NCBI RefSeq assembly: GCF_025642255.1
Contig: NZ_CP106759.1
Location: 2,631,501-2,695,500, forward strand
DNA from: Stenotrophomonas maltophilia
GTDB taxonomy: Bacteria > Pseudomonadota > Gammaproteobacteria > Xanthomonadales > Xanthomonadaceae
DNA: 64,000 nt
Direction of reading: 5' to 3'
The notes under the pieces are model-generated. The model had not been told where the DNA came from, ran no database searches, and saw only the letters and a program-made list of their open reading frames with translations. A program made the position numbers and the translations under genes. Below are positions 47,981 to 56,575 of this stretch, piece by piece; the stretch's first letter is position 1; each line of letters starts with the position of its first letter.

Positions 47981-49135
47981 ATGACCCTCCCGCCGTTGTT
48001 CCCCCGTCTGGCGCCGTTGGCGCTTGCCCTGGCCAGCGCGCCGCTGGCCGCGCAGGAAATCGCGCCTGCCACGACCACCACGCCGGCCGGTTGCGCGGCC
48101 ATTGAAACCGACGCCGCCCGGCTGTCGTGCTACGACCGCCTGTTCGGCCGTAACGCTCCGGCCACTGCCGAAGCCGATGCCGCCGCGCAGCAGGCTGCGC
48201 AGGCGCTGCGCGAACAGCGTCGCGCCGCCCGCCTGAGCCAGGGCGAAGAGAACCTGCGGGCGCGGGTCGGCGATGTGCTGCGCCCCGCCCCCGACGACAG
48301 CGCCCTGGCCAATGCAGGCCGCGGTTCCCTGCTGGACAGCCGCTGGGAACTGGCGGAAGACTCGAAGCTGGGACCGTTCCAGCTGCGGGCCTACAAGCCG
48401 GTGTACCTGCTGCCGGCGTTCTGGACCAGCGACAAGAACCAGATGCCGCAGTCGCCGAATCCGGCCAACAGCGTGACCGAGCCGCAGGCGCTGGACAGTG
48501 CCGAGCTGAAGTTCCAGATCAGCTTCAAGACCAAGATCGCCGAGAATCTGTTCGGCGACAACGGCGACATCTGGGCCGGCTATACCCAGAGCTCGCGCTG
48601 GCAGGCCTACAACGCCGAGAATTCGCGCCCGTTCCGCGAGACCAATTACGAGCCGGAAGTGATGATGGTGTTCCGCAACGGCTACTCCATTGGTGGCTGG
48701 CGCGGACGCATGACCGGCATCAGCCTCAACCATCAGTCCAACGGCCGCGCCGATCCCCTTTCGCGCAGCTGGAACCGGGTGATGCTCAACGTCGGGCTGG
48801 ACCGCGAGAACTGGGCGCTGGTGCTGCGGCCCTGGTACCGCATTCCCGAAACGCGCAGCGATGACAACAACCCGGACATCGAGGATTACATGGGCCGCGG
48901 CGACGCGACCCTGATCTGGAACCGCAATGGCCACGAAGTGTCCCTGATGGCGCGCCATTCGCTGCGTACCGGCGACCGTTCGCATGGCGCCCTGCAGCTC
49001 GACTACGGTTTCCCGATCAGCAACCTGCTGCGCGGCCACATCCAGGTCTTCGACGGATACGGCGAAAGCCTGATCGACTACAACCACAAGGCCACCTACG
49101 TGGGCGTGGGCGTGTCGCTGCTGGAATGGTTCTGA
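47981..49135 (+). CDS. pldA: Outer-membrane phospholipase A
   Basis: 384 residues. Signal peptide, then an N-terminal extension (about residues 25-115, with a Cys pair GCAAIETDAARLSCYDRLFG and a Gln/Ala/Arg helix) absent from the 289-residue E. coli enzyme. The 12-strand barrel follows. Catalytic residues fit His251 and Ser253 (LNHQSNGRADPLSRSWNR) with Asn265, the same spacing as His142/Ser144/Asn156 of E. coli OMPLA. It hydrolyses misplaced phospholipids in the outer leaflet. Its TGA overlaps the ATG of arsC. Confidence 0.95.
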   Translation: MTLPPLFPRLAPLALALASAPLAAQEIAPATTTTPAGCAAIETDAARLSCYDRLFGRNAPATAEADAAAQQAAQALREQRRAARLSQGEENLRARVGDVLRPAPDDSALANAGRGSLLDSRWELAEDSKLGPFQLRAYKPVYLLPAFWTSDKNQMPQSPNPANSVTEPQALDSAELKFQISFKTKIAENLFGDNGDIWAGYTQSSRWQAYNAENSRPFRETNYEPEVMMVFRNGYSIGGWRGRMTGISLNHQSNGRADPLSRSWNRVMLNVGLDRENWALVLRPWYRIPETRSDDNNPDIEDYMGRGDATLIWNRNGHEVSLMARHSLRTGDRSHGALQLDYGFPISNLLRGHIQVFDGYGESLIDYNHKATYVGVGVSLLEWF

Positions 49136-49476
49136 TGGGCGTGACGATCTGGCACAACCCGGCGTGCAGCAATTCGCGCGGCGCACTGAAGCTCATCCGC
49201 GACGCCGGCATCGAGCCGGAGGTGATCGAGTACCTGCAGGCACCGCCCGACGTGGCGACCCTGCGCCAGCTGCTTGCCGAATCCGGGCTGGCTGCCGCCG
49301 ACCTGGTGCGCAGCAAGGAACCGGAGTTTGCCGGTCTGGCGCTGGCCGGGGCCGATGAGGCGACCCTGCTGGCGGCGATGGCGACGCACCCGCGCCTGAT
49401 CAACCGGCCCGTGGTGCGCACGGCCAAGGGCACGCGCCTGTGCCGCCCGCCGGAAACGGTGCTGGAGATCCTGTAG
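49135..49476 (+). CDS. arsC: ArsC-family reductase
   Basis: 113 residues of the glutaredoxin-linked arsenate reductase family: HNPACSNSRGALKLI with catalytic Cys11, NRPVV (cis-Pro region) and RPPETVLEIL at the end. Start is the ATG overlapping the pldA stop (TGATG), so the two are translationally coupled. No ars operon regulator or pump is nearby, so a general thiol-redox role (YfgD-like) is as likely as arsenate resistance. Confidence 0.88.
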   Translation: MGVTIWHNPACSNSRGALKLIRDAGIEPEVIEYLQAPPDVATLRQLLAESGLAAADLVRSKEPEFAGLALAGADEATLLAAMATHPRLINRPVVRTAKGTRLCRPPETVLEIL

Positions 49477-49496
49477 CCCGGACGCACCACCCGGCA

Positions 49497-49520
49497 GCGC
49501 CGGGCCATGCCCGGCGGCAC
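49497..49520. repeat. Degenerate GTAG-family palindrome core
   Basis: GCGCCGGGCCATGCCCGGCGGC has the same core as the SMAG-like element at 44870 but lacks the GTAG head at its border. It lies between convergent arsC and GST genes. Confidence 0.5.
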
Positions 49521-49542
49521 GCGCTCGGCTCAACGCCGGCGA

Positions 49543-50178
49543 TCACCGCCAGTCGCTGATGCCTTCGCGTCGATAGACTTCCGCGAAGGCGGGGCGCGCC
49601 TTCAGCGCGGTTGCGTGCGCCTTCAGCACCGGCCAGGTGTCAGTGGGCCGGGGCATGTTGCGCGACCAGCGCATCAGCATCACCAGCATGAAATCGACCA
49701 CGCTGGGCGCGTCGCCCAGCAGGTAAGGCCCGTGCGCCTGCAGGTGCGCCGCCACATGCTGCCAGGCCGCCTCCAGCTGCTGCCGGGCCATCGCACGTGT
49801 TGCCTCCACGCAGGCCTCGCCCGCCGCTTCGTGCGGATAGAACCATGCACGATAGGCAGGCTGCAGGGTGTTGGCGCACCAGAACATCCAGCGATAGGCC
49901 TCGCCCCGCGCGGGCGTGCCCACGGCCGGCAGCAACCCCGCTTCGGGATGGCGGTCGGCCAGGTACAGCGCGATGGCCGCTGCCTCGGTCAACAGCAGGC
50001 CATCGATCCTCAGGGTCGGCACCCTCCCGGCCGGATTCAACGCCAGGTAGTCCGCCGCCTTGTGCTCGCGCCTGTCGAAATCCAGCAGCACCAGTTCGTG
50101 CTCGATGCCCAGTTCGATCAGCAGCCAGTGCACGACCAGCGAAGCGGTACTCGACGAACCATACAGGGTGGTGCTCAT
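49543..50178 (-). CDS. Glutathione S-transferase family protein
   Basis: 211 residues from the ATG at 50178. Thioredoxin-like domain with the start LYGSSSTASLVVHWLLIELGIEHELV (Ser-type active site), NPAGRVPTLRIDG and TEAAAIALYLAD; helical domain with YLLGDAPSVVDFMLVMLMRW. Substrate unknown. It is only distantly similar to the GST at 41431, so not a recent duplicate. Confidence 0.9.
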   Translation of the reverse strand: MSTTLYGSSSTASLVVHWLLIELGIEHELVLLDFDRREHKAADYLALNPAGRVPTLRIDGLLLTEAAAIALYLADRHPEAGLLPAVGTPARGEAYRWMFWCANTLQPAYRAWFYPHEAAGEACVEATRAMARQQLEAAWQHVAAHLQAHGPYLLGDAPSVVDFMLVMLMRWSRNMPRPTDTWPVLKAHATALKARPAFAEVYRREGISDWR

Positions 50179-50235
50179 GCGCGGGATCCGTTGCGGGTGG
50201 AGCCAGCGATTATGCGCCCGCCCGGCGGCCACTGC

Positions 50236-50577
50236 TCAACCGCAGCTGCTCATGCAGGTGTCGCGACGTTCGCCGCAGCTCATCATCGGCTGCCGCAGCG
50301 TGCAGTCATGCGCCTTCAGTTCGCACGAGCGGCGCAGATCGGCATTGGCGATGTCCTTGCAGCGCTTGTCGGCAGCCGGAGCCATCTGCTGTTCGCAGCT
50401 GCTCTGCCGACTGCCCAGGCTGTCCGCCTGCGCCATGCAGCTGCGATGGCTGGCCTGGCACTGCATGCGGCATTGCGCCGATGCGCTGAAATCCGCTCCT
50501 TCATACGAAGAGGAGGTGCTGCTGCAGCCGGCCAGTGCGAACAGCCCGGCAAGCGCGAAGTTCCGTAACAGCGGCAT
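50236..50577 (-). CDS. Small Cys-rich lipoprotein
   Basis: 113 residues with lipobox LAGC. The mature part has ten further cysteines, including two Cys-x3-Cys pairs near the ends (CRMQC and CMSSC) and others between, so up to five disulfides or a metal site are possible. The pattern is reminiscent of paired Cys-x3-Cys helical hairpins. No named family recognised. It lies between the GST and class I fumarase genes on the same strand. Confidence 0.75.
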   Translation of the reverse strand: MPLLRNFALAGLFALAGCSSTSSSYEGADFSASAQCRMQCQASHRSCMAQADSLGSRQSSCEQQMAPAADKRCKDIANADLRRSCELKAHDCTLRQPMMSCGERRDTCMSSCG

Positions 50578-50639
50578 GAACGTTCCCGGTTCGAGTCGCA
50601 TGGAAACTAGCAGATGTTCCGTGCCGGCTCGTTAAACGA

Positions 50640-50665
50640 CAAACGGCGCCAACAGGCGCCGTTTG
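50640..50665. terminator. Hairpin after the class I fumarase gene
   Basis: AAACGGCGCC and its perfect complement around AACA, about 21 bp past the fumarase stop on the minus strand, ending in TTTG. A likely moderate terminator. Confidence 0.75.
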
Positions 50666-50685
50666 CCACCAAGCGTGTGCCGCGC

Positions 50686-52203
50686 TTACTCCACCACCAC
50701 CGGAATCTTGCCGATGCGGGCCTGCCATTCGCGCGGGCCGGTCTTGTGCACCGATTCACCGGTAGAGTCGACCGCCACCGTCACCGGCATGTCCTGCACG
50801 GTGAACTCGTAGATCGCTTCCATGCCGAGGTCGGCAAACCCGACCACCTTGGCCGCCTTGATCGCCTTGGACACCAGGTAGGCCGAGCCACCGACCGCCA
50901 TCAGGTACGCCGACTTGTTGTCACGGATCGCCTCGATCGCAGCCGGGCCGCGCTCGGCCTTGCCGACCATGCCCAGCAGACCGGTCTGTTCCAGCACCTG
51001 GCGGGTGAACTTGTCCATGCGCGTTGCCGTGGTCGGCCCGGCCGGACCGACCACTTCGTCGCGCACCGGATCGACCGGGCCGACGTAGTAGATGAAGCGT
51101 CCCTTCAGATCGACCGGCAGTTCCTCGCCCTTGTTGAGCATGTCGACCATGCGCTTGTGCGCGGCGTCGCGGCCGGTCAGCAGCTTGCCGTTGAGCAGAA
51201 GCGTCTGGCCCGGCTTCCAGCTGGCCACATCTTCCGGGGTGATCGTATCCAGGTCCACCCGGGTGCCCTTGGAGGCGTCGTAGGTCAGCTTCGGCCAGTC
51301 CTCCAGCGACGGCGGATCCAGCATCACCGGACCGCTGCCATCCAGGGTGAAGTGCGCGTGGCGGGTCGCGGCGCAGTTCGGGATCATCGCCACCGGCAGG
51401 TTGGCCGCGTGGGTCGGGTAATCGTTGATCTTGATGTCCAGCACCGTGGTCAGGCCACCCAGGCCCTGGGCGCCGATGCCCAGCGCATTGACCTTCTCGT
51501 ACAGCTCCAGGCGCAGCTCTTCGATCCGGTTGGACGCTCCACGGGCCTGCAGCTCGGTGATGTCGATCGGCTCCATCAGCGCTTCCTTGGCCAGCAGCAT
51601 GGCCTTCTCCGCGGTGCCGCCGATGCCGATGCCCAGCATGCCCGGCGGGCACCAGCCGGCCCCCATGGTCGGCACGGTCTTGAGCACCCAGTCGACGATG
51701 GAGTCGGACGGATTGAGCATGGCGAACTTGGTCTTGGCTTCCGAACCGCCGCCCTTTGCGGCCACGATCACATCCACCTTGTTGCCCGGCACGACCTTGA
51801 CGTTGACCACGCCCGGGGTGTTGTCCTTCGTGTTGATGCGCTTGCCGGCCGGATCCGCCAGCACCGAAGCACGCAGCTTGTTGTCCGGATGCAGATAGGC
51901 GCGGCGCACGCCTTCATTGGCCATGTCTTCCACGCCCATGGTGGCGTCGTCCCAGCGCACATCCATGCCGATTTCCAGGAACACGGTGACGATGCCGGTG
52001 TCCTGGCAGATCGGACGATGGCCTTCGGCGCACATCCGCGAATTGATCAGGATCTGGGCCATCGCCTCCTTCGCGGCCGGCGACTCCTCGCGCTCGTAGG
52101 CAGCGGCGAGATTCTTGATGTAGTCGACCGGGTGGTAGTACGAGATGTACTGCAGCGCGTCGGCGATGGACTGGATGAGGTCTTCCTGCTTGATCGATGT
52201 CAC
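50686..52203 (-). CDS. Class I (iron-sulfur) fumarate hydratase
   Basis: 505 residues from GTG at 52203. The N-terminal catalytic domain binds a [4Fe-4S] cluster through three Cys (ICQDTG, WCPPGMLG and NCAATRHAHF); the C-terminal beta domain (PEDVASWKPGQTLLLNGKLLTGRDAAHKRM) is the FumB/tartrate-dehydratase beta-like part. This is a single-chain class I enzyme (fumA/fumB type). It is oxygen- and iron-sensitive, complementing the stable FumC encoded at 18128. The frame is open upstream past 52203, but homology begins at the chosen start. Confidence 0.94.
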   Translation of the reverse strand: MTSIKQEDLIQSIADALQYISYYHPVDYIKNLAAAYEREESPAAKEAMAQILINSRMCAEGHRPICQDTGIVTVFLEIGMDVRWDDATMGVEDMANEGVRRAYLHPDNKLRASVLADPAGKRINTKDNTPGVVNVKVVPGNKVDVIVAAKGGGSEAKTKFAMLNPSDSIVDWVLKTVPTMGAGWCPPGMLGIGIGGTAEKAMLLAKEALMEPIDITELQARGASNRIEELRLELYEKVNALGIGAQGLGGLTTVLDIKINDYPTHAANLPVAMIPNCAATRHAHFTLDGSGPVMLDPPSLEDWPKLTYDASKGTRVDLDTITPEDVASWKPGQTLLLNGKLLTGRDAAHKRMVDMLNKGEELPVDLKGRFIYYVGPVDPVRDEVVGPAGPTTATRMDKFTRQVLEQTGLLGMVGKAERGPAAIEAIRDNKSAYLMAVGGSAYLVSKAIKAAKVVGFADLGMEAIYEFTVQDMPVTVAVDSTGESVHKTGPREWQARIGKIPVVVE

Positions 52204-52279
52204 GGCTTGCTCGCTTGCTCGAGGCTGGCGGGGGTAATCCGCCCATTTTACCCCCTCCCCGGCTGCGGGTAGAGTCTGT

Positions 52280-52318
52280 GGGGTCAGAACCCTTTCCCGG
52301 GGAAAGGGATCTGACCCC
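52280..52318. repeat. GGGGTC...GACCCC palindrome
   Basis: 39 nt with 18-nt arms (GGGGTCAGAACCCTTTCC and its complement with one mismatch) around CGG, between divergent genes. Confidence 0.85.
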
Positions 52319-52325
52319 AAGCCCT

Positions 52326-52352
52326 TGTCACGCCCCTGCCTGCTGCGGCGTC
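52326..52352 (+). promoter_or_regulatory. Predicted ECF41-type promoter of the sigma factor gene
   Basis: TGTCACG (52326-52332), 16 bp, CGTC (52349-52352). This is the pattern described for ECF41 sigma factors (TGTCACA and CGTC). The start codon lies only 9 bp beyond the -10, so the message would be nearly leaderless. Confidence 0.7.
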
Positions 52353-52361
52353 CTTGCCCGC

Positions 52362-53258
52362 ATGAACGCCGAAACCGCCTTCCAGACCCACCGTCCGCGC
52401 CTGATGGCCCTCGCCTACCGCCTGCTGGGCAGCCGCGCCGACGCCGAGGACGTCGTCCAGGACGCCTGGCTGCGCTGGTCCGGCGCCGACCCGGCCAGCG
52501 TCCGCGATGCCGAGGCATGGCTGGTCACCACCACCACGCGCCTGGGACTGGACCGTCTGCGTGCGGCCAAGCGCGAGCGCGCGCATTACGTGGGCCCGTG
52601 GCTGGCTGAACCGATGGCGGTCACCCTGGAGCCGGACCCGGCGCCCGGCCCGGCCCAGTTGCATGCCCTGGCTGATGATGTATCGGTGGCCTTCCTGACC
52701 CTGCTTGAACAGCTCGGCCCGGAGGAACGCGCCGCGTTCCTGCTGAAGGAAGCGTTCGACCACGACTATCGCGAGATCGCCGACCTGATCGGCCACAGCG
52801 AGGCCAACTGCCGGCAACTGGTGCACCGGGCCCGGCAGCGGCTGCACGCCGGCCGGCCGCGCTTCAATGCCGACGCCGGCCAGCACCGGCAGTTGCTGGC
52901 ACGCTTCATGGATGCGTCGCAGCGTGGCGACAGCGAGGCGATCCAGGCCCTGCTGCATGCCAACGCGCTGATGGTCTCCGATGGAGGCGGCGTGGTCACC
53001 GCAGCGGTGCGCCCGCTGCGGGGTGCCGAACGCATCGGCCGCCTGTTCTGGGCCATTGCCCGCCGCGGCGGCACGCACCCGGCCCGGCTTGGCTACGTCA
53101 ACGGCGAGCCGGCGATCCTGGGCTTCGACGGCGATCGCCTGCATTCGGTCACCACCATCGAGGTGATCGATGGCCGCATCGCGCGCCTGTACAGCGTGCT
53201 CAATCCGGAAAAACTGCCCGCGGTTGTCACGCACGCAGACGCGGCGGCGTCCTGGTAA
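52362..53258 (+). CDS. ECF41-group RNA polymerase sigma factor with fused SnoaL-like regulatory domain
   Basis: 298 residues. Sigma-2 domain (HRPRLMALAYRLLGSRADAEDVVQDAWLRW), sigma-4 domain (LGPEERAAFLLKEAFDHDYREIADLIGHSEANCRQLVHRARQRL), then a C-terminal NTF2/SnoaL-like domain (about 170-290). The latter carries the ECF41 hallmarks DGGG and NPEKL (a form of NPDKL). In this group the extension replaces an anti-sigma factor and regulates the sigma factor in cis. No anti-sigma gene is present. The typical ECF41 partner, a carboxymuconolactone-decarboxylase-type gene, follows directly. Confidence 0.94.
   Translation: MNAETAFQTHRPRLMALAYRLLGSRADAEDVVQDAWLRWSGADPASVRDAEAWLVTTTTRLGLDRLRAAKRERAHYVGPWLAEPMAVTLEPDPAPGPAQLHALADDVSVAFLTLLEQLGPEERAAFLLKEAFDHDYREIADLIGHSEANCRQLVHRARQRLHAGRPRFNADAGQHRQLLARFMDASQRGDSEAIQALLHANALMVSDGGGVVTAAVRPLRGAERIGRLFWAIARRGGTHPARLGYVNGEPAILGFDGDRLHSVTTIEVIDGRIARLYSVLNPEKLPAVVTHADAAASW
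53225..53251 (+). promoter_or_regulatory. Predicted ECF41-type promoter of the partner gene, inside the sigma gene
   Basis: TGTCACG (53225-53231), 16 bp, CGTC (53248-53251), the same pattern and spacing as at 52326. It lies within the last codons of the sigma gene, 43 bp before the partner ATG, leaving room for a leader with the GGAG ribosome site. Confidence 0.75.
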
Positions 53259-53294
53259 GGGAAGGCGGCCATCGGGGCCGCCGTGGAGCCCACG

Positions 53295-53744
53295 ATGTCC
53301 AACCCCGCCTCACCCCGCGTTCCCTATACCCGCTTGGCCGCCAAGGCTTTCAAGGGCCTGCTCGATACCAGCCAGGCAGTGCATGACAGTTCGATCGATC
53401 CGACCCTGATGGAACTGGTGTTCCTGCGCGTGTCGCAGCTCAACGGCTGCGGCTACTGCATGGACATGCACGGGACGGCGCTGCGCAAGAGTGGCATCGA
53501 GCCGCGCAAGCTGGACACCCTGCCCGCCTGGCACGAAAGCCGCTTCTTCGATGCGCGTGAGCGCGCTGCGCTGGGCTGGGCCGAGGCCCTGACCCGGCTC
53601 ACCGACGCCGCGCCATCGCAGGCAGCGTTCGATGCGCTGGCACCGCACTTCGATGAGAAGGGCATCAGCGACCTGAGCATGGGCATCGCGGTGATCAACG
53701 CCTGGAACCGCCTCGGCGCCGGCCTGCTGCCGCCGCTGCCCTGA
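53295..53744 (+). CDS. Carboxymuconolactone-decarboxylase/AhpD-like protein, ECF41 target
   Basis: 149 residues. The AhpD-like core has the redox CxxC (NGCGYCMDMHG, Cys-Gly-Tyr-Cys followed by the conserved His three residues on) in a helical bundle. Such proteins act as peroxidase-like or disulfide reductases. ECF41 sigma factors are regularly encoded beside them and transcribe them. ATG 53295 has GGAG upstream; an in-frame GTG at 53283 is less likely. It has its own ECF41-type promoter in the end of the sigma gene. Confidence 0.92.
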   Translation: MSNPASPRVPYTRLAAKAFKGLLDTSQAVHDSSIDPTLMELVFLRVSQLNGCGYCMDMHGTALRKSGIEPRKLDTLPAWHESRFFDARERAALGWAEALTRLTDAAPSQAAFDALAPHFDEKGISDLSMGIAVINAWNRLGAGLLPPLP

Positions 53745-53862
53745 TCCACAAGAGTGCGGGGCCTCGCCCAGCGCGGCTCCGCACCGGTGGCGCGCTGACG
53801 CGCGCTCCCTGCGGGCGTCGCATTCATGCCTTCGCCACGGCTCCGGCGCGCACAATGGCGAC

Positions 53863-55713
53863 ATGCCTTCAGCCGAAAAGAAACCCAGCCTGCGCCAGCG
53901 CTTCAATGCGATGCGCAACGTGCCACCGTTCCTGCGGCTGGTGTGGAAGACCAGCCCCGCACTGACCCTGGTGAGCCTGGGGCTGCGCCTGATCCGTGCC
54001 CTGCTGCCTGTCGCCATGCTGTATGTGGGCAAGCTGATCATCGACAGCGCGCTGCAGCTGAGCCGGCACGACGCCGGCTTTCCGCCGCTGGGCGAGGCCC
54101 TGGCCAGCGGCCTGCTCAATCCGCTGCTCGGGTTGCTGGCCCTGGAGCTGGGCCTGGCCATCGTCTCCGACCTGCTGGGCCGGATGGTGGCCTACGCCGA
54201 TGCCCTGCTGTCGGAGCTGTTCGCCAACGCCACCAGCATCCGGCTGATGGAGCACGCCGCAACGCTGGATCTGGAGGACTTCGAGGATCCGGACCTGCAG
54301 GACAAGCTGGACCGCGCACGACGCCAGACGATGGGCCGGATGAACCTGATGAGCCAGCTGTTCGGCCAGGTGCAGGACGCCATCACGGTGGTCAGCCTGG
54401 CGGTGGGCCTGCTGGTCTACGCGCCGTGGCTGATCCTGCTGCTGGCGCTGGCCCTGGTGCCTGCCTTCATCGGCGAATCGCACTTCAACGCCGCCGGCTA
54501 CAGCCTGAATTTCCAATGGACGCCCGAGCGCCGCCAGCTCGACTACCTGCGCCAGCTCGGCGCCAGCGTGGAGACGGCCAAGGAAGTGAAGATCTACAAC
54601 CTGCACCGCTTCCTGGTGGAGCGTTACAGGAGCCTGTCGGTGGCGCTGTTCAAGGCCAACCGGGCGTTGGCCCGGCGCCGTGCCTTGTGGGGCACCCTGC
54701 TGGCCGCGCTGGGCACGCTGGGTTATTACACCGCCTACGCCTACATCGCCTGGCGCACGGTGCGCGGCGATTTCTCGATCGGCGACCTGACCTTCCTCGC
54801 CGGCAGCTTCCTGCGCCTGCGCCAGCTCCTGGAGGGCCTGCTGATCGGCTTCTCGCAGGTGGCCAGCCAAGCCCTGTACCTGGACGATCTGTTCTCGTTT
54901 TTCCAGATCCAGCCGGAGATCCATTCGCGCGAGGGCGCCGCAGCCGTGCCGCAGCCCATCCGCCAGGGCTTCGTGTTCGAGAACGTCGGCTTCCGCTATC
55001 CCGATGCCGAGCAATGGGCCGTCCGCCACCTCGATTTCCAGCTGCATGCCGGCGAAGTGCTGGCACTGGTCGGCGAGAACGGTGCCGGCAAGACCACGCT
55101 GGTCAAACTGCTGGCACGGCTGTACGAGCCTGACGAGGGGCGCATCCTGCTCGACGGCCGGGACCTGCGCGACTATGACCTGGATGACCTGCGCGCCAAT
55201 CTCGGGGTGATCTTCCAGGACTTCGTGCGCTACAACCTGAGCGCCGGGGAGAACATCGGCGTTGGCCAGGTCGAGGCGATGGCGGACCGGGAACGGGTTG
55301 CCGATGCCGCGCGCCGGGGCATGGCCCAGGAAGTGATCGAGTCGCTGCCACGCGGCTACGACCAGCTGATCGGGCGTCGCTTCAAGGAGGGCGTGGACCT
55401 CTCCGGCGGGCAGTGGCAGAAGATCGCCATCGCCCGCGCGTGGATGCGCAATGCGCAGGTGATGATCCTGGACGAGCCGACCGCAGCGCTGGATGCGCGC
55501 AGCGAGTTCGAGGTATTCCAGCGGTTCAGGGAACTGGCGGACAATCGCACTGCCGTACTCATCTCCCATCGCTTCTCGTCGGTGCGCATGGCCGACCGCA
55601 TCCTGGTGCTGGCCGATGGCCGGATCGAGGCCAGCGGCACCCACGAGCAGCTGATGGCCCAGGGCGGCCGCTACGCCGAGCTGTTCGAGCTGCAGGCCGC
55701 CGGCTACCGCTGA
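53863..55713 (+). CDS. ABC exporter, fused membrane and ATPase domains
   Basis: 616 residues: half-transporter of the MsbA/multidrug type. An N-terminal six-helix membrane domain (about 25-330) precedes an ATPase with Walker A GENGAGKTT, Q-loop VIFQDFVRYN, signature LSGGQ, Walker B VMILDEPTAALD and His-switch LISHRFSS. It must act as a dimer. The linker VYNLHRFLVERYR-type region is typical of lipid or peptide exporters, but the substrate is unknown. It is 118 bp after the AhpD-like gene and may have its own promoter. Confidence 0.92.
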   Translation: MPSAEKKPSLRQRFNAMRNVPPFLRLVWKTSPALTLVSLGLRLIRALLPVAMLYVGKLIIDSALQLSRHDAGFPPLGEALASGLLNPLLGLLALELGLAIVSDLLGRMVAYADALLSELFANATSIRLMEHAATLDLEDFEDPDLQDKLDRARRQTMGRMNLMSQLFGQVQDAITVVSLAVGLLVYAPWLILLLALALVPAFIGESHFNAAGYSLNFQWTPERRQLDYLRQLGASVETAKEVKIYNLHRFLVERYRSLSVALFKANRALARRRALWGTLLAALGTLGYYTAYAYIAWRTVRGDFSIGDLTFLAGSFLRLRQLLEGLLIGFSQVASQALYLDDLFSFFQIQPEIHSREGAAAVPQPIRQGFVFENVGFRYPDAEQWAVRHLDFQLHAGEVLALVGENGAGKTTLVKLLARLYEPDEGRILLDGRDLRDYDLDDLRANLGVIFQDFVRYNLSAGENIGVGQVEAMADRERVADAARRGMAQEVIESLPRGYDQLIGRRFKEGVDLSGGQWQKIAIARAWMRNAQVMILDEPTAALDARSEFEVFQRFRELADNRTAVLISHRFSSVRMADRILVLADGRIEASGTHEQLMAQGGRYAELFELQAAGYR

Positions 55714-55733
55714 GAACGCCTCTCGTTCCGCCT

Positions 55734-55763
55734 AATGAGAACCTGTCTCATTTGAGATAGAAT
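55734..55763 (+). promoter_or_regulatory. Fur-like box overlapping the fpr promoter
   Basis: AATGAGA-N5-TCTCATT (55734-55752) is a perfect 7-bp inverted repeat in 19 bp, matching the outer positions of the Fur box variant AATGAGAATNATTCTCATT. A third half-site, TGAGA, follows and creates a second palindrome TCTCA-TT-TGAGA. A TAGAAT -10 lies at 55758-55763, so binding would block transcription. Confidence 0.6.
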
Positions 55764-55792
55764 TACCCCGACGACTTCCAACAGATACGCCC

Positions 55793-56572
55793 ATGTCTTC
55801 CGCTTTCGGCGCCGAAACGGTGCTTGAGGTCCGCCACTGGACCGATGCCTACTTCAGCTTCACCCTCACCCGCGACAGCGGTTTCCGCTTCGAGAACGGC
55901 CAGTTCGTGATGATCGGCCTGGAAACCGACGCCCGGCCGCTGCTGCGCGCCTACTCCATCGCCAGCGCGAACTGGGAAGAGCAGCTGGAGTTCTTCAGCA
56001 TCAAGGTGCAGGACGGCCCCCTGACCTCGCGCCTGCAGCACATCAAGCCCGGCGACAAGGTTCTGGTAGGCAAGAAGCCCACCGGCACCCTGCTGATCAG
56101 CGATCTGCATCCCGGCAGGAACCTGTACCTGCTGGGCACGGGCACCGGCCTGGCGCCCTGGCTGTCGATCATCAAGGACCCGGAGACCTACGAGCGTTTC
56201 GAGAAGGTGATCCTGTGCCACGGCGTGCGCTACGAGAAGGACCTGGCGTACCGCGACTATTTCGAGAAGGACCTGCGTGAGCACGAGTTCCTCGGCGAGA
56301 TGATCGGCGACAAGCTGTTGTACTACCCGGCCGTCACCCGCGAACCGTTCGCCAACCAGGGGCGCCTGACCTCGCTGATGGAAAGCGGGGAAATGCAGCG
56401 CACCCTGGGCCTGCCGGAACTGAGCCCGGAGAATGACCGCGCGATGATCTGCGGCAGCCCGCAGATGCTGGCCGACCTGCGCACGGTGCTCGACGCCCGT
56501 GGCTTCCAGGTCTCCCCGCGCATCGGCCAGCCGGGTCACTACGTGTTCGAGCGCGCCTTCGTCGAGAAGTGA
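55793..56572 (+). CDS. fpr: Ferredoxin/flavodoxin-NADP+ reductase
   Basis: 259 residues, the bacterial subclass I FPR size. FAD motif RAYSIASANWEE (R-x-Y-S), NADPH-binding LLGTGTGLAPWLSIIKDPETYERFEKVILCHGVR, MICGSPQM, and the C-terminal ending YVFERAFVEK with the aromatic/Lys tail of this subclass. It moves electrons between NADPH and ferredoxin/flavodoxin for iron-sulfur repair, iron release from bacterioferritin and oxidative-stress defence. The Fur-like box in front fits such a role. Confidence 0.95.
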   Translation: MSSAFGAETVLEVRHWTDAYFSFTLTRDSGFRFENGQFVMIGLETDARPLLRAYSIASANWEEQLEFFSIKVQDGPLTSRLQHIKPGDKVLVGKKPTGTLLISDLHPGRNLYLLGTGTGLAPWLSIIKDPETYERFEKVILCHGVRYEKDLAYRDYFEKDLREHEFLGEMIGDKLLYYPAVTREPFANQGRLTSLMESGEMQRTLGLPELSPENDRAMICGSPQMLADLRTVLDARGFQVSPRIGQPGHYVFERAFVEK

Positions 56573-56575
56573 CCC

